Part shown: positions 7,184-15,500 of the stretch, piece after piece
How the letters are laid out: every line of letters starts with the position of its first letter
How positions within the stretch are numbered: the stretch's first letter is position 1
DNA from: Chryseobacterium piperi
GTDB lineage: Bacteria; Bacteroidota; Bacteroidia; Flavobacteriales; Weeksellaceae
Assembly (NCBI RefSeq): GCF_002285635.2
Contig: NZ_CP023049.2
Location: 3,286,001-3,350,000, forward strand
Direction of reading: 5' to 3'
DNA length: 64,000 nucleotides
The notes under the pieces: generated by a model
Database searches by the model: none
What the model saw: only the letters and a program-made list of their open reading frames with translations
Told to the model about the DNA's origin: nothing
Program-made: the position numbers and the translations under genes

Positions 7184-10100
7184 TTATTTGTTTTTAGGTT
7201 TATATAGTACCGGTTCAATAACCCACTGCTGCAAATAATTCGAATTATTATCATCTATATCTGCTTGTACTAAGCGCAACTCTCCTTCTTCTTCCACTAT
7301 TTTACCCGTTAGTGCTTTTTTAGAATGTTGAACAATACAATTCCAGCGGCTGGGTCCTTCGAAAGAATAATGCTGTATATTCTGTAGTTCCCATTTTTCA
7401 TTATCTCCCGGTTCTTTGCCATCTCCTTTTTCTCTCCACTGAATAATATTGTATCCTTCGGTGTTAAACCCTTTCCATACGTTGATATACCGCTTACTGT
7501 ATACATTCATAATGAAACATATATTGCCTTCCAAATATTCTATTTCCCATAACTGTTTCGGATCGTTTTTATCATATCCTGTCATGATAATAGTGCTACT
7601 TACAAACTCGTCTTTTGCACTCATCGCCAAATCAGGCTCCATAGCAGGCCTTATAGAATAATATTTCTTTAGCTGATTGGTCTGATCGGATAAAGCTTCA
7701 AAAGTAAATCGTGTAGATGTATCATCTCTCATTTGTAGAAGCTGTGTTTTAGCACCTACATAAGCGATAACCTTATTATCTTCTGCAGAAATGATCTTCC
7801 ATCCTTTGTCTTGATAGGCCAATCTCCACCGGACTTTGCTGTTTTCCCCGGTAGTGTCAGCTATAGAAAATACACCGAGTGTATCATCTATGGCAAATAA
7901 TCTCATCCCATTATGATTGATGATATGAAAATCATCTGCTCCTGTTGCTGGCATCAACCACCATTGCTGATTTTTATCTTGACTATCTTTTTTCTTCTTC
8001 GCAAGCTGCCCAAATGCATTCGCCTCATAAGTAAGGGCATCTCCAGTGTCAAACAATATATAATACCCTCTTCCGAGACTGGGGAAAGGAGTAAATCTAA
8101 ATTTACTAAGATGGTCAAAGCCTACAGCAGAAATCAGAGGTTCCGGTACATTATAATCTATATCATTCTTCACCTGCAAGGTTCCATTACCAAATGCATG
8201 GTTTGAAATCCTCCATCCCTGATCGTAATAAAGATCAAACTGCCCATAAAATTTGCTTGGATTAGCTTCCAGCTCATAATAATAAAAATCTTCATCCTCA
8301 ACTACCTGCCCATCCGACTCATCTTCCGAAAGGAATTTTTTGTTCTGAAGATTAAATAGCTTTACATATCCTGAGTCAAATTCCTGAACCTGCCATATTG
8401 GAGGGTATTCTTTAGAGGCTATAGGCCATTGAATAACTGTAGTATCATCTTCAATAGGTAAATTCCTATCTAAAAACATCTTAGTAACTTCTGAAGAAAT
8501 ATAATAGATCCCATCTGTAACGGGTATTTCTATATTGGCATCGACCAGACGCCATTCGTACAATGGATTATCGTCTTCTATGGTAATTACTGAGACTTTT
8601 TTCCCTTTTTTATCATTATCTTCATCACCCTGCTTAAAACCAATTCCCAAATCCTTTTCAAGATCCCTTAGTCTGAATCTTCCCCATTTCCCAACATCAG
8701 GATTAAAAAAAGAATTCCCGTTTTTTATATCATCTGAACAAAAAACTATTTTTTCATTTGAGCTTTTTAGCGTCGCTCGATTAATCATCATTCCTGAGGC
8801 TATATTTTCAAATACAAAATAGTCTTTATCATTAATTTCAAGCTTCTTTTCTTCTATCTGGTAAGACCTGTTCAATCGCCATAATTGCTTTATATCATTA
8901 CTAACAGGCTCCTGAATTAAATCTGCATAATAATTTATTCTATTTGGAAATTCCTTAAATTTACCTTGATCCTCTTCTCTTATTTCCCCATGTGTTAATG
9001 CCATATTACTCTCTTCAGAAATGATTCTAAAAACACTACCTACACATGGCCGGAAAATTGGGAGGTTTCCATTTTCTAATGCATTAAAATCATATTGTAA
9101 CACCTGCTTGTCTTCTTGATATGCATATTTAATTTCACTTTTTTTTGTAGAAATATTCACTCCATGAGAATCTATAAAATAAACTTTCCATAAGTAAGTC
9201 TCTTCTGTAAGAGGAAGCATCGGGATGATTTCTAAACTTTGGTCTTCTACAGGGACCGACACCGTATTGATTATATTCCCGTCATTGTCATATTCCTCAA
9301 AAACAATATTTATACAGTGTATAAGATCATAGGGGATGTTTAGGGGCAACATCCATTTGACCTTAATCTGGTCAATATCTATATGGCTACCCTCTCTAAA
9401 ATCGGCTTTAATATCTAAAAACAAAGGCGGTTCGGTATGAAGAAGATTATGGGTGCTGGGCCATAGGCCATAGGCTTGATCAAGAGCCTCTACCACAATT
9501 TTTATCCGCTCACTATACTCAAAAACGTCTTCTTTTAAATGGGAAATATGGTCTTCAAAAAGCGATGCAGCAGCCTTCTCATCCTCGTATTCACCAATAA
9601 ATTCCTGCTTGCTTCTCTTCATAAATTCTACTGTAAAATCGGTCAATTTTTGATCACAGAGTTGATTAATAAGATAAAGTAAAGCATGGTGCATGCTTTC
9701 TTTAATATTCACCGCTACCTTAACCAACAAATCATCCATCATCCCATGAAGATAATCATTCATTACTAAAAAGGCCATATCCAGAGCATCAATATCGACA
9801 TCTGCTTGGATTTGCTCTCTAATCAAACTTGCCTTGTATTCCACCATGGCTATTACCTGCGCAAAAGAGATATAAATGGATTGCTCTGCCCGGAGATAAA
9901 TATCTTTTATAATGGGGATGGCTAGGTTATTTAGTTGGTTGTAGAGAAAAGCAGACCAATTTACATTCCTCCTTTCCCGATATTCTCTTATATAGAAACT
10001 TGGTGTTTCAGCACTTTCCAGGTAAGGTGCAATCTCATTCTCAGAATAAAGTCTATTCAGTAGTACCTCCTCCAGGGGAGTTCCTTTACTATGAGGAATA

Positions 10101-12484
10101 CCGATAAGACTGATCACAGAGAGCGCCGCCTCTTCCGGTGATGCAGACTGTAAATTCCAATCAACAAGTCCGTAATGAATTCCAAGTATATTAGCAAGAT
10201 TTTCCGAAAGGCTATAAAACCTGAACAGATTGGCTATAGCAAAACTATCAGCCGTAATGTGCTTTGATAGCACAGTAGTCCAATGTCGATAATCAAGTAC
10301 TGTTTCAGGCGTGTTTCCTACTTTTTCGTTCAAGATATGTACAACAGAAGGAAAAATGGTATAGAGTGATCGCTCGTTGTCATACACCTCTTTTTTGCTA
10401 TTTGTAAATTTACCACCATAAAAAGTCGGAAGTTTTACTCTCTTAAAAACATTTTCTATCTCCTCCTTTCTGCCTGATAAAACATCTCTCCAACTCACTC
10501 TTTCGAATGCCTGAGAAAACCGGCTTATTTCCTTGGTTTCATCAGGATAGTATACGTTATTTTGAAAAGTAAATTCATAAGGTCCTATTTTCGTAAGCAA
10601 GGAATCATAGGTAGGAATGTTTAGATTTTCAGAACGTTTACTAGGGATTTTGAAGAGATCACTTGGATAATACAATAACTTTTTAGATTTATTCAGATAT
10701 ATATGTCCTCTATTCATCTTTAAATTATCTTGTATTATACTGCTTTCCGTCACATAATCATCTCCGATAAGAGGAGGGAAAATACCATTAAAAATAGATT
10801 CAGTTCGATTAGTGATCGAAATATCATTGATCATTATTCTGTAGGTAGTATTGGATGAGGAATAGCCTTCTCCTAAATATGAATAAATATTGATGGTATC
10901 AGAGGTATATTCTCCCTGAAGGCTTTTGAATGCATGTAGCAGATTATGAGTAAGTGTTTTATCAAAGTTTTCCCACGGCTCCATATAAACATGTGGATAT
11001 GTTGTAATAATGGAACCCGTTGGTTGGCCAGCCAAAGCCTGGTCAAAAGGATAAGGCAATTCGTAATTAAAAATTCCCTTGGCAGTCTGATTATTGGTAG
11101 GAGCCATAATCAAAATCCCACCAGCTTTCTCTCCATTTTTCAATTCAAAAAAGTGGAAAGTATTCTCAACGAAATAGTCTATCAGCAGCTTTCCACTGTA
11201 TCCCTCTTTTATCTCCCTAATGTTATGGCGGATACCTCTTACAAACTTTTCTTTAGCATCTTGAGTGTCTATCAAATCCGAAGTAGATTGGTCATCTCCT
11301 TCTATCCAAAATAAGATAAGAGCTTCTGGCATAACATAAATATTGGTCATTATTTGATAGGCATCTGCATAAGCATCCTCACCTTCTAACGAGGTATATG
11401 GTATTTTCATCTTTACAGGAGCAGGCAGGTCACTTGTTTGCCTATCAGCGTAATATATACCCGTGAATATTTCTTCTTTGTTACATCTTAAACGCTTCTC
11501 ATTCATTGAGGAAGAAGACTCACGGTGATGATGGGTATTAATTTTAATACTTTCCCATGCCCAAACATCGGCACCATATGCCCATGCTCCCAATTGGTCA
11601 ATATAGATTTCCAACTCCTTTTCATTCTCTTTTTTAATTTTCTTTTCTATTTTTTCTCTGTCGATCTGAAACATTTCGACACTTTTAATGATTTCCTCTT
11701 TCGCTCGCTCTTCACAGTCTAAAGGAGAGAGCCTTTCCTGCTGCCGGAGTACTCTTAAAATCCGGTAATAGCTCTTGTAAGAAAGATAGTGAGAAATTTT
11801 ATAGTAATCCCGGCTTAAAGCAAAAATCTCTGCAGCCGTTGTTCTTAATTCCTCTAGCTCAGGCAACGCGTTTAGTTCTTCACTACACGGCTGATGATAT
11901 AATCTCTCGATAAGATTAATCCATATCCTTGCGCCAGAAGAGTCTTTTCTCTGGTTCTTGTAAGCCTGGAAATCAGGATAATTTTTGGCTTCATACTGCT
12001 TTCTTTCCTCGATAAGAGATCTAAAATAAAAGTTTAAATTATCCTTAAATACATTTTTCCATCTCTCCGGCATTCCTTCCATTGCCTTTAACTGGAGAGA
12101 CTGAAAGCTTTTTATCAATATTTCTTGTTTATAATCATCGCTCACCCAATCATCGTCTAAACAATTGCTAAATTTTGTTATACTTTCTTCCAAACTCCCT
12201 TCTATGGTGCTAAGCCATTCTTCAAAAATAACCAACCAGGCAGACCAAGAAGCCGCTAAAGCAGCATCTTTAAGTTCTATATTGGGGAAAGCGTATATCA
12301 CATATCTTTCCAATTCCCATTGTTCAAGTTCTTCCCATGGATAATATTTCCCAATACCTTCCTGCTCAATCCATTGCACTAATATATCGCGAAGTTGATG
12401 GACTGTATATGATGTACTTGAAGCCATTCCCGTTGGTGTAAACCAATAGGGATAATTGTTATATTTTGACGCAACATTTTCCAT
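7184..12484 (-). CDS. NTNHA-like protein with terpene-synthase-like N-terminus and lectin repeats
   Basis: A 1766-residue paralogue of the BoNT-like toxin encoded just upstream. Residues 1-318 resemble a bacterial class I terpene synthase: FPNIELKDAALAASWSAWLV where those enzymes have their acidic motif (here FEEWLSTIE), RWKNVFKDNLNFYF, PDFQAYKNQRKDSSG, and RILRVLRQQERLSP. Residues ~355-530 resemble a BoNT light chain (IMTNIYVMPEALI; EGYSGKLLIDYF), but the zinc motif is HNLLH at 513-517, with Asn replacing the catalytic Glu. A helical, translocation-like part (~620-1010) and a beta-sandwich (~1020-1140) follow, then lectin repeats with QLW/QQW motifs at 1200, 1507, 1644 and 1753. No signal peptide. 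By analogy with NTNHA it should bind and protect the active toxin; that is inference. Confidence 0.85.
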   Translation of the reverse strand: MENVASKYNNYPYWFTPTGMASSTSYTVHQLRDILVQWIEQEGIGKYYPWEELEQWELERYVIYAFPNIELKDAALAASWSAWLVIFEEWLSTIEGSLEESITKFSNCLDDDWVSDDYKQEILIKSFQSLQLKAMEGMPERWKNVFKDNLNFYFRSLIEERKQYEAKNYPDFQAYKNQRKDSSGARIWINLIERLYHQPCSEELNALPELEELRTTAAEIFALSRDYYKISHYLSYKSYYRILRVLRQQERLSPLDCEERAKEEIIKSVEMFQIDREKIEKKIKKENEKELEIYIDQLGAWAYGADVWAWESIKINTHHHRESSSSMNEKRLRCNKEEIFTGIYYADRQTSDLPAPVKMKIPYTSLEGEDAYADAYQIMTNIYVMPEALILFWIEGDDQSTSDLIDTQDAKEKFVRGIRHNIREIKEGYSGKLLIDYFVENTFHFFELKNGEKAGGILIMAPTNNQTAKGIFNYELPYPFDQALAGQPTGSIITTYPHVYMEPWENFDKTLTHNLLHAFKSLQGEYTSDTINIYSYLGEGYSSSNTTYRIMINDISITNRTESIFNGIFPPLIGDDYVTESSIIQDNLKMNRGHIYLNKSKKLLYYPSDLFKIPSKRSENLNIPTYDSLLTKIGPYEFTFQNNVYYPDETKEISRFSQAFERVSWRDVLSGRKEEIENVFKRVKLPTFYGGKFTNSKKEVYDNERSLYTIFPSVVHILNEKVGNTPETVLDYRHWTTVLSKHITADSFAIANLFRFYSLSENLANILGIHYGLVDWNLQSASPEEAALSVISLIGIPHSKGTPLEEVLLNRLYSENEIAPYLESAETPSFYIREYRERRNVNWSAFLYNQLNNLAIPIIKDIYLRAEQSIYISFAQVIAMVEYKASLIREQIQADVDIDALDMAFLVMNDYLHGMMDDLLVKVAVNIKESMHHALLYLINQLCDQKLTDFTVEFMKRSKQEFIGEYEDEKAAASLFEDHISHLKEDVFEYSERIKIVVEALDQAYGLWPSTHNLLHTEPPLFLDIKADFREGSHIDIDQIKVKWMLPLNIPYDLIHCINIVFEEYDNDGNIINTVSVPVEDQSLEIIPMLPLTEETYLWKVYFIDSHGVNISTKKSEIKYAYQEDKQVLQYDFNALENGNLPIFRPCVGSVFRIISEESNMALTHGEIREEDQGKFKEFPNRINYYADLIQEPVSNDIKQLWRLNRSYQIEEKKLEINDKDYFVFENIASGMMINRATLKSSNEKIVFCSDDIKNGNSFFNPDVGKWGRFRLRDLEKDLGIGFKQGDEDNDKKGKKVSVITIEDDNPLYEWRLVDANIEIPVTDGIYYISSEVTKMFLDRNLPIEDDTTVIQWPIASKEYPPIWQVQEFDSGYVKLFNLQNKKFLSEDESDGQVVEDEDFYYYELEANPSKFYGQFDLYYDQGWRISNHAFGNGTLQVKNDIDYNVPEPLISAVGFDHLSKFRFTPFPSLGRGYYILFDTGDALTYEANAFGQLAKKKKDSQDKNQQWWLMPATGADDFHIINHNGMRLFAIDDTLGVFSIADTTGENSKVRWRLAYQDKGWKIISAEDNKVIAYVGAKTQLLQMRDDTSTRFTFEALSDQTNQLKKYYSIRPAMEPDLAMSAKDEFVSSTIIMTGYDKNDPKQLWEIEYLEGNICFIMNVYSKRYINVWKGFNTEGYNIIQWREKGDGKEPGDNEKWELQNIQHYSFEGPSRWNCIVQHSKKALTGKIVEEEGELRLVQADIDDNNSNYLQQWVIEPVLYKPKNK

Positions 12485-12585
12485 GACTCGTTTTTTTAAT
12501 TTATTTCCGTTGTATTTTTTATTGTTCGTTTATAGGCCACTTCTACCCACAAAGTAAATCATCAATTAACTTCAATTTTCATGTT

Positions 12586-15500
12586 TCAAAATTCATCATC
12601 TGAGTCTAATTTTGTAAAATACCAAAGTTGTGAAAGCAGCTTAGAATCATTCCTATCCAGGATTTCTTTTTTTAGGAATAATACATCACTGATTTTTTCT
12701 TCTTCTTTCTCAGGGGGCTGATAGGTTATTACTGGGAGGGATAAATCTGATTCATCCTTTTTTTCAATTTTTATCATATACTTCCCTCCATAATAGAATA
12801 TCAAAAATGCGAAATAATGACTGCTGGCTTGCCTAATAGGACTATTATCAGGATCGGAGTTAAAAAAATATAATTTAGTATTCCCTTCCTCATAACTTTC
12901 AATATTGTTGACAAAAGCCCAGAAATATTTTTTCTCATCATTATAGATGGCCCGAATTCTTTTCAATTCCCATTTTTGAAAAGAGGAGGGCTTGAACCTG
13001 GTTGTATAAGAAATAGGTGTCATTTTCAAAGGTGCATCGATGACTCCTGTAAGCCAATTACCATCTTGGAGTTCTTTCTTTGAACTTCTCGTTATCACCA
13101 GTCCATCCGCATTACTAATCACATAAGTGGCTTCCTTTTCCAATAGTATTTCGTCCACTTTTACAGGAACAATCCTAAATAGGTATTCACGCCCATAGGG
13201 TTTGCTGATTGTTATGGCCACTTTATTTTCTTCAGATATAGAAACCCGTATGGCCTCCCTATCTGATCCGGCAGAAACAATATTCCATCCTTCTTCTCTA
13301 TCATCATAGACCATAGACCATAAATATTCTTCTGCTCTAAAAGAAGAATCCCTTTTTAGAGGCATAACCTCCAAGGAAGCAGTATCACGAAGACCTACCT
13401 TATTTTTGATTTGTTTTAATGCTTTTCCTGATCCACAATTGAAAATCATATAAAGGTCTTCTGTATATTTTTCAAAAAACCATTGATTGTTTTTATCAGA
13501 TGCTAACTGAAATTCCGAAATATCATGATTGTCTACTGTCAGTTTATCTTTTCCACTTAGTATTCTCAGTGTTTTAAGAGCGGAAATAGTGTAAGGAGTT
13601 CGGAGAGCAGGAAATTCGGAGAACACCCAATCTAGTTTTTTCCTTTCTTTAATATCTTCATGGAACATGATTAATTTTTGACCCTTTTCATTCTTTTTAT
13701 CTCCTTGCTTAAAAATATCCAATACCAAACTCTTATTATTGTATGGGGTGACCTTAGTAAGTCCTCGCATATCTATACCTTGCACATGTATTTTTAAACG
13801 ATTCTCATTTTTTTCATTTTTCTCTGATAATACGATATTTGCTATCCTTAAATCTTCAAATTGAGCTTCGTGCTCAACTTCGAGATACTTTTGAGCATGT
13901 ACATTTTTAAAATTCCATGCCTCTCCATCTGCCTGCTCGCTCAGCCACAACTGGGTTGGATTTCCATCAAAACTCCAAGTAATTGGACTGGAAGGGTAAA
14001 ATGGACTTACTGTCACAGCCATATTATTTTGAGAGGATACGATACTGTAACATTTATTATCTATTATTTCCTCAGAACCTGAGAGCACCAAGGTAAAATC
14101 AGTGACAGACCAGTCTTCAAGATCTTCAATAGTCCACGAAAGTGATCTATGTCTTCTTCCAAGTTTTTTATTGGGTAAAGCAATACAAGAAAAATTAATC
14201 TTTCCGTCTTGAGTAAAATGGATTCTCCATCTACGCCAATGATTTTCTTCATCACTCGTTTTACGTTCACGAATTCTAAGACTATAAGCTTTTTTAGAGC
14301 TATCCTCATTGAGCTCAAGAATCCGCCATTCTCCATCTTTGTTGATAAGAATATGATAGGAATTATAACTATCTTCTTTTAACGGAACAAATCGACAACG
14401 CATATAATTCTCTTTAGACTTCACGTCTTGTCGAATTGAAGCGGTCAAATCATTTTTATCCCGAAATGCCATTACGGAATCTGGATAATAGTCAAAAATT
14501 AAATATTGGTTGTATGGCTTAGGAAGCAAGTAATCATAATCCGAAGGTCTCTCCCCGTTATTTATTGTTGAACTTCCATATGTGTTAAGATTACGATCAA
14601 ACCTTAGTTTAAGGATCATCGTTTCTCCTCCTGGTTGATCTGGGGATACAGAAGTATAGGGCGTTATACTAAACTCGTATCTTATAAATTTACTTCGTGT
14701 AAATATGAATTTCGCATTTCTGAATTGTATTGCATAATTCTTTTCCCATACCAATTCAGATGAAATCATATGACTTTCCCTATCGTCATCATTGAACTCT
14801 CGCACTTCTATTTTAGCAGCAATACCAAGTTCTTTAGGTATATTTTTTGGACAATCCCAATTGATAACAATATTTTGAGAACCAATAATACTGGGAGAGG
14901 TATCTTTTATTTTATATTCCACATACAGCTTGCGAATAGGGCCTGTAGGAAATATAAAATTGGGTTGAAAATGCTGTTCATTAATACATTCGTCTAACCA
15001 AGAAAGATCTTTTAATGACATAGGAGTATCAATTATTATTTGTCTAAGCTTAAGATACTGATCCATACTCATATCTATTATTCCTCGTTTATTACCCCAC
15101 CAGCTCTGATCCGCTAGTCTCGTACTAGCAAACTCTTTAACTAATTGAGACCTTAATCCGTCAATTATTTTTTCTGAGTTTGTTTTAAAATATTCCGCAT
15201 AATAATCTCTAGTTAAATTTTCTAACTCCTGTTTCATACTTCTTTTTATTTGACTAACTGCACCAACAAGCATGTCATCAAATTTTTTTCTCATATTATC
15301 AATTTCTAGCTCAATCTGAATTTTCGCCTTTTCGCCCCTTTCTAAATGCTCTGTCTTAGCTTTGATTACATTAATGGTAAGTTCCAGAGACTCTCTAGCA
15401 CCTTGTTCCCATGTACGGTATATATTTTCCATTTCGGGCACGACGTTTTTATTAAAAACCTCCTTTACCATTCTCTTCCATACCTCATCTCTATATTTTA

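Noticed and set aside
11531..12484. Active terpene cyclase and a terpenoid biosynthesis locus.
   Set aside because: Both metal-binding motifs are eroded, and no prenyl transferase or other terpenoid gene is nearby. Only the fold similarity is claimed.
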